A stretch of DNA of 64,000 nt from NCBI RefSeq assembly GCF_000165425.1, contig NW_001799466.1:310001-374000 (forward strand), given 5' to 3'. Positions 37,020 to 49,662 of the stretch are shown in pieces. The stretch is from Paramecium tetraurelia (lineage: Eukaryota > Ciliophora > Oligohymenophorea > Peniculida > Parameciidae). How positions within the stretch are numbered: the stretch's first letter is position 1; each line of letters opens with the position of its first letter. The position numbers were made by a program, and so were the translations under genes. The notes below the pieces were generated by a model. The model saw only the letters and a program-made list of their open reading frames with translations. It did not search any database and had not been told where the DNA came from.

Positions 37020-39820
37020 ATGAACAAAATAAAAGGTATCCAATGGATTATGAAAAATACTTAATTAAAAGAAGGAACCAAGAGTTTAAAATTTAGAGAT
37101 GTTAAACTTGAATAGGATTAATCCCTTAGTTGGATGGAGGAGAGAGCTTAGATATTCGAAAATCCCAACTATAAACGTTAGCAGGAAAGTCATGAACAGG
37201 ACAAAATATAAAGTTGCTCCTTAATTAATGTCTATTTGAAGTAATAATCCTTCAACAAGAGCATGCTTTATTAAATCCTTTCCGAAAAGGAGTTTATCTA
37301 CGGTCTATTCAAAGAAGAATCAATTAAATTTGAAGATAAAGTAGAATAACCCCAGAAAAAATAAAGATGAATTATTTTCATTAATTAATAACACTTGAGT
37401 TTTAGATAACAGGCCATAAAAATATGACTGTAGAATTGAAAATTGCATAATAAATAATTTTACCAAATTGTAATACTCTACTTTTATTATTATTTATTAA
37501 GTAAAATGTTCCGAAAAAATGTATGTGTATAATTTGATCAATAACATCCGAATCACTTATTGTGACTTTTACACTTCAGGTTATCTAATCATTAATAAAT
37601 TAAAATTTTTAAATTCTACCATGTATGAGGTGGCAATTATTTTCAATGAAAGAATATCACAAAATTTACTTTAATCGATTAGCAAATTGCTAAAAGACTT
37701 AGGATTTACATTGACTGTGATCACTCAAAACACATCAATAGTAATGATGCTTTATTTAAGAAATGTAAAACAATATTATATCAATAAATTAGAATGATCT
37801 ACTTTTATAGACTCTCTCAGATCTGCATATTGAATTACCTAAATATTCCAAGAAATCCCATTAAGGATCTCTGATAGCTTAAAATAGAAAGAAATTTGAA
37901 AAGTATCGTCTATTCATTCGAATACGAGAATTCCTCGATAAAAACATAAAAGAAATTGAGTAATATTCCAAATTCAAGTATGATTAAAAGGAAAAGTTTT
38001 ACAATTCCAAAAATGAATTGGAAATTGATTCTTATCTTAGAGAAATAGTTATATATTAGATTTTAGCGACAATAAAGAATAATATTTAAATCAATCCAGA
38101 TAACAGTGGAGAGGAATTTCTATTTGTTGGCTTAAAATAATAAGGAGTGTTATTAGATATTTGTCCAATGAGAACATTTAGACATAGCACTTATAAAGAA
38201 TTAAAATAATGTCTATAATTGAATGCTAATGTATTGGATTATTTAGTTGTGAGAATCAGATCTTAGATGGGTGAGCAAATAGCATTTTATTTTGGTTTTC
38301 TTCTTTATCTAATCAAGAACATGTTGATTTTGGTTGTTTTCGGAATGATCACATATTCTTTGGATGAATATTTTGGTTATGATGTTACAAAATCCCCATT
38401 TGAACCTTTGTATGCTACTTTAACGGTGTTGTGGGCTGCATATTTTGTAAGCTAATGGAACTAAAAATAAAAAGAATACCAAGTAAAATGGAGAAGCCAT
38501 GGTAAGAACTATGATTATATGTCCTCTAAAATCGAGTTGTCTTTATTAAAATGTCTAAAACATAAAAAACATTTCGCCATCTAAGAATCAGTGAAGAAAA
38601 TTATATATTCTAATGAAATGGATCCTGTAACTGGATTGAAGGTCTAAATAAAGTAGAATATATTCTCAATATATCTGAACTCAATTATTCGGATTATTGG
38701 GTATGTGATTGCTTTGGTAGTATTCCTTATAGTTTCTTTGAATATGAGAGGGTATGTGGATTCAAAATAATAATTATATATTGAATAGATTTAGATTCCT
38801 TATTGCAAGAATATTTATGTATCATACTTACTGGCCATTATCCATGTGGTAGTGGTCAATTACTTAAATAGTAAGTACAAATAAGTGTCCATTACAACCT
38901 CATTATCTGAAGATCACAAATGCTTATAAACCTTTGAGAGATCTCTCATCATAAAAAGATTTACATTTGAGATATTTTCAGCATTTTTCGATTTCTTCTA
39001 TATTGGATTTGTGAATGATGATATCAATTAATTGAAACAAGAGATGATTCAAATGTTTATGGTGGATGAATTAAGAAGAATAATGACTGAAACCATCTTA
39101 CCTTCCATTTCCAAATTAAGATTGATTAGATATGAAAAATCTATAGTGAAATCCTTACCTGAATCACAACAAGATACTATATGTTAAGAATTTCAATTGA
39201 ATAATGGTGAGATGCAATAAGTTCTGTAAAGTTAATTGATCTCATGCTTTCTACCAAAGTATGAATCATTTGACGATTATTTGGAAATTATACTTAACTT
39301 TGGTTATGTATGCTTTTTCACATCAGCTGTCAGGATGGCTGGAATTGTAGTTACAACATTTTTGTTTATTGAATTCTTTTCAGATTATTATAAGATCTAC
39401 CATCTATATTAGAAACCTTTTGCAGTCAAATCTAATTCTATTGGTCCCTGGACCAAAGCTATGGATATTATATGTGTTGTGAGTGTCTTTACAAATCTGA
39501 TGTTGTTTTCTGTGGCCAGTGATTAAATAGTCAAATTCTTCCCCAACTTATTTGAAGAAACAAACTCTCAACCCTAAATAACCTAATCTCAGTATGATGA
39601 AATAGAGGATAATGAAATCAAAATCATGGTTACATCCTGTGGTTTATTAACTGCAAGACCACTTCCAAATAAGTCATCCTAAGCCACTTTAGTAGTTATA
39701 TTACTAGAACACATTTTGTTAATTTTGATATACCTCATTAAGAAAGTCATAAATCTTCGTTAAACATGGGTTGACATCTATTTGAAAAGATAAGAATACA
39801 AGCGATCTTTAAAAGAATGA
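37020..39820 (+). CDS. Anoctamin/TMEM16 family membrane protein
   Basis: About 904 residues with three introns (26, 32 and 28 nt). The N-terminal 350 residues are cytosolic and charged. About eight membrane segments follow, starting QIAFYFGFLLYLIKNMLIL. Family hallmarks are present: PLYATLTVLWAAYFVSQW after the first helices, and the late segment DDYLEIILNFGYVCFFTSA, which matches the conserved anoctamin DYLELxxQFGYVxxFSSAFP. TMEM16 proteins are Ca2+-activated chloride channels or lipid scramblases; this one looks closest to the ANO8/ANO10 branch, by inference. The start is the ATG at 37020; an overlapping ATG at 37010 opens a different frame that ends quickly. Confidence 0.85.
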
Positions 39821-39907
39821 TATCAAATTATATTTTAAATAAATTATATTCTATTTATCTTTAATGTCTTATACAATCATGCAAAAATTACAATCGTTTA
39901 ATAATTA

Positions 39908-40600
39908 ATGGGATAAGGTTCATCTTGCAGAAACCAAATCATTATTGTTTCTAATTTTCACCATCGAGATTCAGAAGATGAAGATGAACAAGATAATCAA
40001 AATCAAATACATCAACCTGAGTATTCTGATGAGAGTGAAAATTCTTTTATATAATCTTTAAATCAGTTTGAGCAATTTCAAAGGTAATAACAAGAAGCGT
40101 AAATAAGAGAAAGAGAAGAGATTCTTTGGAAACATGTTAAACTATTTGAACTTTTAATTTAAGCCTAATAAGAACAAATTATTTTGAATCGTTTTTTAGA
40201 AGAACTTTAAATAGAAGACAACTAAGATGAGGATCAATTAGAAATTAATATATCATTATTTTATAAGCAAAAACATGGACAACCAATTAATTATCCATGC
40301 AAACATGCTAAATGTCTTACAGTAGCTACTCTGAATTGTCATGGAAAGGTTAATTGCCAAAATGACTGCCCTTCATTTGCTATAAAGGATGCTGTATTTG
40401 ATATCTCAAGGAATTAGATATTTTACAAACATGATCAAAATAAGTTTGGGAATTATGTGTCTATTTAAAAGCCAATTGATATGGCTTAGATATTAGATGA
40501 TTCTTTGTCAAGATCAAATATGAATGAGAGCCAAAAAAATGAATTTTGCAAAAACTTTTCAAAAGTACTATGTTTAGAATTTATGAACTCAAAGAAATGA
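39908..40600 (+). CDS. Novel Cys/His-motif protein, copy 1 of a tandem pair
   Basis: 230 residues, no intron. It starts MGQGSSCRNQ, a candidate myristoylation site (Gly2, Ser6). An acidic, Gln-rich linker (residues 20-110) precedes a C-terminal module with YPCKHAKCLTVATLNCHGK, then CQNDCPSF and IDMAQILDDSLSRSNMNE. The Cys/His set (C-x2-H-x2-C-x7-C-x5-C-x3-C) could bind one or two metal ions. I do not recognise the family; it is not a standard RING or MIZ finger. The next gene encodes a clear paralogue. It lies 87 bases after the anoctamin gene, on the same strand. Confidence 0.7.
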
Positions 40601-40754
40601 GCATTAGAAAGGTGATGAAAATTATACCCAAATTATACAATAGGTATAGTTATTTATCACTTTTTATTATTAAGAAATTATATTCTATTTAATTATTATA
40701 TGATTTACGAGCCATAATATCTTCTAAATCTCATAATTTTAAATATCCTTAATT

Positions 40755-41795
40755 ATGTATTAAAAATTGTAAAATAACAACTCTAAAATATAAGGAAGTT
40801 ATCTGCATACACAAAGGTAACTTAAATATTCACACAATTATTGTCAAATTGAAATAGTTTAATAACAAGGTAGATTTTATAATAATCCCACTAATAAATA
40901 TTAAGAAAATTCTAGTTCAGATGAATCAAATTATAAAGTTTAATTTTCATAAAGTGATGATAGTGATAACTAGTAAGATCCATCAGTTTAGGATAGTTAT
41001 AACAAAAAATATGATTCGGAAATCTTATCAAATGATTCTGATAATGATAAATACGAAGGTAATAGTTCGCAAGATGAACAATAAGATCAGTAGGAACTAG
41101 ATGTAAGTTATGAGGTAATCTTTTCGGATGAAGATATTTCTTCTCCAATAGAAAGTTCCCAAGAATGGGAGAAAAATGTTCTAAAAAAATTATAAATTGC
41201 TTCAGATAAAATAGAAAAACTTCAAGAAAGATTGACAAAGCTAGCGAAAGCTACGGAAAACAATTAAAAATAGTTACCTTAAGAGAAAAAATAGATTCCA
41301 CCTTAAGAAGTAAAATTACCTTAACTCCCTTGTTAATAAAAACCATAACCATAATCGACTCCTCAAAAATAATAAAATTCAACAGTAATATCAAGAAATC
41401 CATCTCAATTAAATCCATCTTAAGATCGCATCTTGATCTATAATAAAGTATTTCAAAAATAAGAGATTACCTAAAATAAAAATAAGAACCCTTGCAAACA
41501 CGTTAAATGCCAAAGTTCAGCCTATTTAGATGCTTGTGGGATTGTGACTTGTTAATCTAAGTGTCAATCATTTCATATTACTCAAACGATGTTTGATAAT
41601 GCAAACCAAGTGTTTTAGCGTGGAGAATATAAAGGGCAATTTAATTACTTAAGGACTCCAATTTTGATGGCCTAGCTGGTGAATGATTCTTTAGAAATGT
41701 CCAATATGAATGAATACCAAAAAGGGTAGTTTACCTTATAATTTTAACAAGTATTTGTTAGATTATTACAATTTAATAACAATAATAAAGCTTGA
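40755..41795 (+). CDS. Novel Cys/His-motif protein, copy 2 of a tandem pair
   Basis: 346 residues, no intron, in one frame from ATG 40755 to TGA 41793. The N-terminal two-thirds is acidic and Ser/Asp/Gln-rich (SQSDDSDNQQDP, FSDEDISSPIES) with a short coiled coil (KIEKLQERLTKLAK). The C-terminal module repeats that of the upstream gene: NPCKHVKCQSSAYLDACG, then CQSKCQSF, ILMAQLVNDSLEMSNMNEYQK. Only this module is conserved between the two copies, so it is probably the functional unit. Unlike copy 1 it has no MG start. Confidence 0.7.
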
Positions 41796-41876
41796 AAATA
41801 GGATTAATTGAGAAAAGAAAATAAACATTTATTGTATTATATTGAATTTAATATTGAGTATTATAAAAATAAAAAA

Positions 41877-42089
41877 ATGTTAAAAAACGATCTTTTGATT
41901 GAAGGAATCACTATATTGATAGTGAGCATGATATTTTTGATGGTAGGTATGGTTTGGAATAGAGGTAAAGGAGAGTGTTGGAGAATGGGAAAGAATGCAA
42001 GATAGAGATAAGAAAAATGTTAGTTTTCGGATATTTTGACGGATTCAGAATTCAACACTTTATTAGATGAAACCAATTATATTGAATGA
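41877..42089 (+). CDS. Possible small single-pass membrane protein
   Basis: 70 codons from ATG 41877 to TGA 42087. One hydrophobic helix (GITILIVSMIFLMVGMVW) is followed by a basic stretch (NRGKGECWRMGKNARQR) and an acidic tail. The frame is also open upstream of the ATG. It lies 82 bases after the tandem pair and ends 28 bases from the convergent peptidyl-tRNA hydrolase gene. No family is recognised, and it could be a chance frame. Confidence 0.4.
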
Positions 42090-42117
42090 TGCATGACCTT
42101 ATAATGATAGATGATCA

Positions 42118-42705
42118 TCAAAATTTAAAGAGTTGTCGTGCAAGCATGATCCCTTATTTGAATGCTTGTTATGATGGTTCATAATCTAATTTGCTCATCA
42201 CATAATCACTAACAATTGCAGGGTCTTTTGAATTAGGTCTTCCTATTCCAATTTTTAATCTAATGAATTTATCATCCATATATTAGATAATGGATTTCAA
42301 CCCATTATGTCCTTCTGCACTTCCTCCTTATTTGATCTTACATCTTCCTGGTAAATTTTCTAAGTCATCATGAACAATAATAATATTGCTAGTTTGAATA
42401 TTGGCTTTATCCGCTATTTTTTTTATTGCATGGCCACTAGAATTCATGAAAGAGAGGGGATTAAAAACGATTATGTGTTGAAATGATCCAATAGACCCAT
42501 TTGAACCGTCACTCATTTTTATGCCGAACTCTTTCGCAAGATGCTTAACGAATTATTGTCCAGCATTATGTCTAGTATTTTCATAAATATTCCCAGGATT
42601 ACCCAATCCAACAATTAAATGAGTCCCATTCGGTACCCTTTAGACAGAGAAGGCATATCGAATTTTAAGCAGGAGATATGACATAAAAGAAATTAAAATT
42701 TTCAT
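42118..42705 (-). CDS. Peptidyl-tRNA hydrolase (bacterial-type Pth), probably mitochondrial
   Basis: 195 residues, no intron. After about 27 residues of basic/hydrophobic leader, suggestive of a mitochondrial presequence, comes HLIVGLGNPGNIYENTRHNA with the catalytic His. Further conserved elements are FNPLSFMNSSG, IIVHDDLE (catalytic Asp), KQGGSAEGHNGLKSI and RLKIGIGRP. The enzyme cleaves peptidyl-tRNA released by stalled ribosomes, recycling tRNA. All catalytic positions are present. It is divergent from the CFAP52 gene across 71 bases. Confidence 0.95.
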
Positions 42706-42776
42706 TAAATAGTAGTAACATATTTATATACTGTTATACTTATATATAATTGAAAAAAGTAATAATAATTTAAATT

Positions 42777-44948
42777 ATGAATTTACGACCTTAACCAGGC
42801 CATCAGAATAAGAATGGAATAAATCCAATAACGAATACTCCAATAGATTATGCATAAAGAGGGAATTAACAACCTTATTACAAGCAACCTTACCCATAAC
42901 CTCCCATATAATACACGCAAAATCCGTAACAGTACCAGAATCCTTATTATAATTAAACTCTTCCATAAGTTGTATAGCAGAGTATACCAGAGGCAGGATA
43001 GAAACTACCTTTATAGAGCGATGCAATAGAATTAGATCACATGAATGGATTTTCTGGGAGATATCGAGATGTGATTCATTTGCATCCTCAGAAGGAGTCC
43101 ACAATAGTCTATGCATTGGCAGGGTTGATTGTAATAGAGAACTTGAATGACAAACATTAACAATTGTTTTTGAGAGGACATGATATGGATATAAGCGCAT
43201 TGACATTATCGAAGACTGGTAGATATATAGCATCCGGATAAATGGGATCTCGAAATGCAAAGACACCAGAAGCACCAGTTATCCTATGGGATTTCAATGC
43301 TAGAAAACCAATGCAAATATTTAGAGGGTTGAGAGATGAAATTACAAATCTTTCCTTTTCAAGCGATGATAAATTCTTAGCAGCCACGGCTTCTAACAAT
43401 AATCTAATAATATGGAATTGCCAAGATTATACTATTGTTCATAATAAGTTATTGGAAGTTCCAATAAATCTGATTACTTGGTGTCCTCCAAGAAGATCAT
43501 CAACTAAACATTCTTAATATTTAATTGTCACTTCTCAAGGGTCCAACATCTTCTTAATTACAATGGATTTTGATGTCGCCTCTATGCAATATCAACTCAA
43601 ATAAGCTCCATGTCAATTGCCTAGTAGTGGTTTAGTAAGAAATTACACTAAAGCAGTAATTGATTAAAATGGGGATTATTTATATGTAGGAACTCATGCT
43701 GGTGAAATCTGTATTTTCAGCATATCCTCATAATAAGGAGGAATATTCAAAGCTACAATACCAGTGAGTAATAATGGAGTTTTAAGTATCAATATTTTTG
43801 GAAGGAGTCTTTTTGTTGGTTCAGGAGATGGAAAGGTGAAGAAGTTGACTGGAAGTGATACTAGATGGAATTTAGAAAGAGAAATATGTCTAGAAGGCAG
43901 GATGAATTCAATTACAACCGATCCAAATGGTAATGAACTATTGGTAGGAACATCAAATGGTAGAATCTATAGAATCAACACTGCAAATCTAGATTCGGTT
44001 GTTCACACAGAAGGACACTTATCTAGTGTTGTTGGTTTATCAGTGCCTTTAAATGCATGTGATCTCTTTGTCTCAATTGATTATGAAGGCGTAGTAATGG
44101 TATGGGATATGAATGAAATGCTTGTCATCACAAGATGCGTTCCAGTTAATATGAACAGAGTCAAAGGATCTTCTGTATATTTGGATCCAGATAGAACTGT
44201 TGTATCTGGATGGAGAGATGGTTTTATTAGAGCATATATGATAACTAATAAGCCAGTATCTCCAATCAAATGGGAAATTGTTAATGCTCATAAAGGAGCT
44301 GTGACGAGTTTGTACAGCGATCAAAATTATTATCTCTCTGGTGGTGAGGACAGTATTATAAGAGTTTGGTCAAAAACAGCAAGATAATTAATCACTTAAA
44401 TATCTATCCACTCTAAGGAAATTACTAAAGTATTTCCAGATCTCATGAAGCCTAATCTTATTCACTCATGCTCAGCTGATAAAACAATTTACACTTATGA
44501 TCTCAAAACAGACAAAAAGGTTATTCAACACTAATCCAGAAATGGAGTTCTCCTTGATATGACTTAAAGAAAGGATAGTGAGTTAGAACTAAGTAATACT
44601 AATTTCTTATTAAATGTTAGTCACTTGTGGTATTAACATGCCCATTTAATTTTGGGATATTGACATTGTAGAGCCAGTCTAATCTATCGATGTTTAGAAA
44701 TTGAATTCAATTGCCATCAGTCCAGATGGCAAGATATTGGCTACTGGGTCAGATTCTGGGGAGGTAAATCGTGTTTCGATTATGTTAGTTAATCTTGATT
44801 TCCATATTGACTTAATCCATTTTGGGTAAATATTTAGGACATTTCTGCTGGGGTTTCTAAGGTAGCATGGACAAAGTGATTAAAAATAAGTCATTACCGC
44901 CTAGTTATTGATGGAAACTTTATGCTTTATGGAACATTTAATCTATGA
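42777..44948 (+). CDS. CFAP52: CFAP52 (WDR16) ciliary WD40 protein; 3' end frame disturbed
   Basis: The frame is open from ATG 42777 for more than 600 codons. A Gln/Pro/Tyr-rich N-terminus of about 80 residues precedes two WD40 propellers. The start of the first (NGFSGRYRDVIHLHP) and GRYIASGQMG...APVILWDF match CFAP52, as do NAHKGAVTSLYS and SGGEDSIIRVW. CFAP52 is an inner-lumen protein of ciliary doublet microtubules (or radial-spoke-linked), needed for motility. A 28-nt intron (GTAATA...TGTTAG) near 44600 and perhaps a 25-nt one near 44763 fit. In the last repeat (about 44,770-44,948) the expected residues AGVSKVAW and VITA appear in different frames, so the C-terminus cannot be read straight. 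Confidence 0.85.
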
Positions 44949-45902
44949 TTATTGATATATTATTAAGCATATATTTTGTTTACAACAATTTTAAAGAAAT
45001 CATAATAATTTATGCTATTCACTATGTTTATCCCAATAAATTCATACATCCCAAAATCATTACAAAAAACTATCATATTCTATCTTAATTAATTCAATCG
45101 TAGACTCAAGCCTTTATAATTCCTTTCTATATATTATTGTAAACTTTACAAAAAATACTAGTGTGTCAGAAGTACTAAAAACCTGAAAAATCTATTATGA
45201 CCTAAAAAATGTATTTAGAATCCTTGAAAAATAAATATTACGCAAATTAATTGAAATAGATTGAGGAGAAGTATTGAAATGATTTAGAGAAAAAAATATT
45301 TTATTTTAAAAAATTTGATATAAATTTAAATTAATTTTACATATTTATTTGAGTCAACTTATCGATGAATCCTTCCATTCTGGATGTTTGATATGAATCT
45401 AAAATAAAATAATGAATTTAAGTCTTTTTTATATATAATTAATATATATTAGTAGTTATAAAGGAGAATTTTTTATTTCGTTTTCTAATTTCAATTTCAA
45501 AAGTCGAATTAATGTTAAATCTTATAAGTCTAAGAATTTTTAATGTTATTAAAAGATTTTGTATGATTTTGCTTCTTTCAAGAAAATAATAGATAAATTA
45601 ATCTTCGATGTTCCAAATCTTATTTGAATTAGATTTGCAAAGTTTGATATGGAGGTGCATACCATTTAAAATAAAGAAAAAGCTTAGATATACAATTAGA
45701 GACAAATTTATTAAATTCAAGAGCTAAATAATATATTACAATTTTATAAATTTTATATTTATTGTATTGATTTAATCAATATAAGAATAAGCCTAATAAT
45801 AAAATAATTTATCTTTCTTAATATAAATTTAGGAAATTAGAATTTCCAATTGTTATTATAAATATCAACCGATCCTCTTGAAATAAATCATAAATTACAT
45901 TA
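44949..45902. other. AT-rich spacer, nothing recognised
   Basis: About 950 bases of AT-rich DNA between two plus-strand genes. No supported gene. Confidence 0.5.
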
Positions 45903-47168
45903 ATGTTTAGAATAACATACCTTACCAAAACATTACTAACAATAACAATTTTTCTTAATATTGTTATTTCATAAACTTTGGATGATATTAAATCTTAAAT
46001 TGTCAATGATTGGCAAAGTATTGCTCTTGAATTGGTCCCAAATTCATAAGGAGATTAAGTGTATCCAGAATACAAAAGAAGATAATGGAATTTTACTTCT
46101 GATTCCGAATTCACAGCCTTGATAGAGACTTTCACGGACAAATCAGGCTCAAATAAGAAATTAACTTTCTCAGGACAAGGAGAAATAACTTACTAAGGGG
46201 CAAGTGACGTAATCTCAGGGGCTTTCTTAACCAAAATTACATTCAGCAAGTAGGCCTTGGTCACTCTCCACACAGATGACCTCGTAACCGCTTTCAACGG
46301 AGCTCAATAAGGATAGGATGGTGTCACATGGGTTAAAGACAAACCCTAAGATATAACTACTGTCGCCGTTCCAGCCATGAGTAAATAATCAAATTCCCCT
46401 TTCCTAAGTTATGATCTTGTCTATATAAGAGATGATTATTTATATATGGGTGAAGTTGATGTATTTGGAACTCATGCAAGTGCAGATAATCCACCAAAAG
46501 GGTTATCTGCTCCTCTAATCCCTAATCCAGATCCTGAAACTCCCCTAACTCTTGATGAATTGAAACAATCTATTCTTGGAGGGTAATGGACAAGCCTGAC
46601 CAAAGAAGTAAGACCAGGCTTAAGCAACCAAGGAAAACTGATGACAACCTTCTAAACTAGAACGTTAACATTTCTTTCAGAATTGGAATTTTCATTGGTC
46701 TTAACAAGTTATTCTGGCTATGGGTAATCATCGGCCCTAATGGCAATGGAAGTAGTTGGTCCATATGAATGGGAAGAAGATGCTTCTCAAGTAGTTCCTG
46801 GAGCACAATTCGCTAAATTTAGCATGACTTAAATGTACATTACACCAATGAGTGACGAAGTAACTGCCAACTTAAATCAAGGCTTACCTTAAGGAATGGA
46901 CCCATTCAAAACAAATTAGAAGGTCAATATGACAGGAAAAGATTTCCCAGCCTTAGGAATGTCAAGTGGATCTTCTATGTATGAAAACGATATGGTTTAT
47001 CAAAGATAAAACCGCCTATTCTTAGAAGCCCGTCCAGTGGATGGAGGAATGCTTTAGCCAAAAGAAAGAAGAACATATAGCTTATAGAGAGATTTAATTG
47101 ACACATCAAGAAGCTCATTTAATGGATTTCTGATTTTGAATTTAATAATGGTCATCTTAATGATATGA
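45903..47168 (+). CDS. Secreted or membrane-anchored protein, possibly APCDD1-like
   Basis: 421 residues, no intron. An N-terminal signal sequence (TLLTITIFLNIVIS) is preceded by a basic residue, and the C-terminus is hydrophobic (GFLILNLIMVILMI), suggesting a membrane or GPI anchor. Two similar beta-rich regions start NDWQSIALELVPN and GGQWTSLTKEVRPGLSNQ. The second resembles the W-x-S...E-x-RPG signature of APCDD1 domains, known as Wnt-inhibitor modules in animals; this is a tentative match. GC content is markedly higher than the flanking DNA, as in well-expressed genes. Few cysteines are present, unlike animal APCDD1. Confidence 0.6.
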
Positions 47169-48075
47169 CCTTCATTGTAAATTCAAATTATTCAACCAAA
47201 TTATATCTTCTTTATCTTTAATAATTCTTTGATAAATTCTTTTTAAGATTTAATGAAACCAAAAATGAGCAATGTAAAAATTCATTTAATAAAAGTTTCA
47301 GTATTTTTAAATTTATATAATTAATGTTAATAAATATATATTAAATTTTTATTTTGAATTGTAAAAAATTTATATTTTAATTGTGTGCAAATTTATATCC
47401 TTTAAATGATTAGTAATAAGTGTTCTCTCTACTGTAAAAATGCCCATTCCTCAAAGATACTATGAAATTCGTTATCTCATTTACCCTTGACCTGTAAATT
47501 AATCGTAATATTTACTTTCTTAGATCTTTTTGTATTATGAAAGTTAATTTTGTTAAGAAATTGATATGTGTAAAAAAATCGATGTTTTAGATTCATCTAT
47601 AATTTATGGATAACATTTAAAATTAAACTTTATATATATTGAATTATGATGTCTTTTTCAAAATTTATTTTATCTAATTCTCCAAGATCTTTGAATTAAT
47701 TTGAAAGCATAAGTCAATGACTACAATTTTGAACATTGATCTGAATCATCTTATTTACAATGATAAATCTTCTTTTTAATTTTTATTTTAGAAATCTTAT
47801 TAAATAAATAATAAAATAGAAATAACGAATTAAACTTAAATGATGTTTTATAAATATTTTAAAGAAAAATAGTTCAATATACAACAGAGGTTATCAATTT
47901 TCTTATTTTTACACATCAATCTCAAGTGATTTATCAATATCAATTCCATTATTGTTAAAACTATTATTTAACAGCTTTCTCATATTCAATTCTACTTAGA
48001 TTTTGTAAATAAACAGTTCCAATGAAAATTCTATAATTATAAATTTATATTATAATTAATTGTTATTATTCGTTA
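47169..48075. other. AT-rich spacer, nothing recognised
   Basis: About 900 AT-rich bases between two plus-strand genes, without a coding frame I can support. Confidence 0.5.
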
Positions 48076-49410
48076 ATGCATAAACAACTCCCAAATTATA
48101 TACTAACTCCATCCACACATTATATCACAAAAACGCCTGAAAAAGCAATCAATACATCACCTTTTAGAGGATCAAGTGTACAATAGATTCATTTATTATC
48201 TATTAGTTTAGTGATAAATAGTCGATGACACCAAACAAATAAAATATTGGATATCACTATGTTCAATAATAAACTATAAACCAAAATACGAAACATTAGA
48301 TTCCATATTACGAGAATGCCTCTCCATTAGTTCACGAAAGCAAATAGCATTTAATGTAAAGAGTTTAGAATCTGGAGGAGAATTTAAGAGAGATTGTAAA
48401 AAAGTATGACCAATCAAAAGAGGATTTAGAGAGAGAAAGAACCATAAAGTACGACTCAAATAGAAATTACTCTTAATTATATTAAAGATATTAGGAGTAT
48501 ATATTGTTCTTTAGAGAGTAGCTAAGAGAGGGAAGTGTTGAAATACTAATAGGTAGCAAAATCCATAGAAACTATGTAAAAACAGGTTTAAAGAGAACTT
48601 TAAGAATAAAAGGAAAAGTGGAATGCTAAGAATAATGAAATTTAGGAACAAAAAAAGGTTTAAGAGAAGTTATAAAGTATTTTGAAATAGAAGGAAAGAG
48701 AGATTAATGATTTTAAATTAAAGTTGAAAGAAGAGAGGGAATTTAGGTCATACGAAAATCAAAGATTGGTTTAGGAATTCACCTAAACATACTAGGATTT
48801 AACTCTATAGAATGATTAATTAATCCAAGAAAACAATGAATTAAGAACATTAATCTTAGAGATTGATAATTAACCTTAACCATATTCTTCAGCAAATTAA
48901 TCATAGTAAAATATTTAAGCTGATTCTGATTACTTGGAGGATCCATAATTGAGACAAATCGTATAACAATATCTAACAAAAAATGAAGAAAGTTATTTAG
49001 ATCAAATATCGGATAAATAACTTAGAGCTGCTGTTTCAATAATTAAGGAGATATTTCAAACTGTTACATCATAACAATTGAAAGAAATTAAATCTTAGCA
49101 ATTTCAACAGCCTAAATAAATTAGCGAGGAAATTGAAATAAACTTACTAGAGGCGAGAAAAAATAGAGAGTTTCTTATCAAAGAGATAAAAAATAAGATG
49201 GATAAGATTGTAAAGTCAAAAGTATAGATTTATATATGATGAAATAAGGAATTCGATTTGATAGAATTTAATGAAATACAAAAAGAAATAGAAGAGCTAA
49301 AAAAACAACTAAGCTCTGTGGAGAATATTATTTAGGAAATGGAGTAATAATTAATCTTGAATCCACATCGAAATAGTTGTGTTTCTTTTGACGATCACGA
49401 GTTCTAATGA
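48076..49410 (+). CDS. Coiled-coil protein
   Basis: 418 residues after removing introns of 29 nt (GTACAA...TATTAG), 22 nt (GTGTTG...GGTAG) and 27 nt (GTATAG...AATAAG). The N-terminal 60 residues are polar. Heptad-rich helix then runs to residue about 220 (VQNLEENLREIVKKYDQS, LQEQKEKWNAKNNEIQEQ). A second coiled region (about 300-400) ends near NSCVSFDDHEFQ. No catalytic or membrane features. Proteins of this kind are often cytoskeletal or basal-body components in ciliates; nothing here proves it. Confidence 0.75.
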
Positions 49411-49662
49411 TTTACTTTTGAATTTTATTATTAATGAAATATATATTATTCTACTCTTAAGAAGGTATTAAAAACTAATTTTGAATATACACTACTTTAT
49501 ATTTAAACCAATATAAAAAATTATGAAAATCTAAAAACAATAGTGACTTTTTAACATAATTATAATTCTGATTCTTAGTACTTATCATTCAATTTATTAA
49601 ATTGCAATATATTTACCAACTAATTAATATAAAACACTTAATATTTTCAAAAATCTGCGTGA

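Noticed and set aside
37010-37110. ATG at 37010 as start of the anoctamin gene
   Set aside because: That frame ends in TGA after about 33 codons; ATG 37020 in another frame leads directly into the anoctamin N-terminus.
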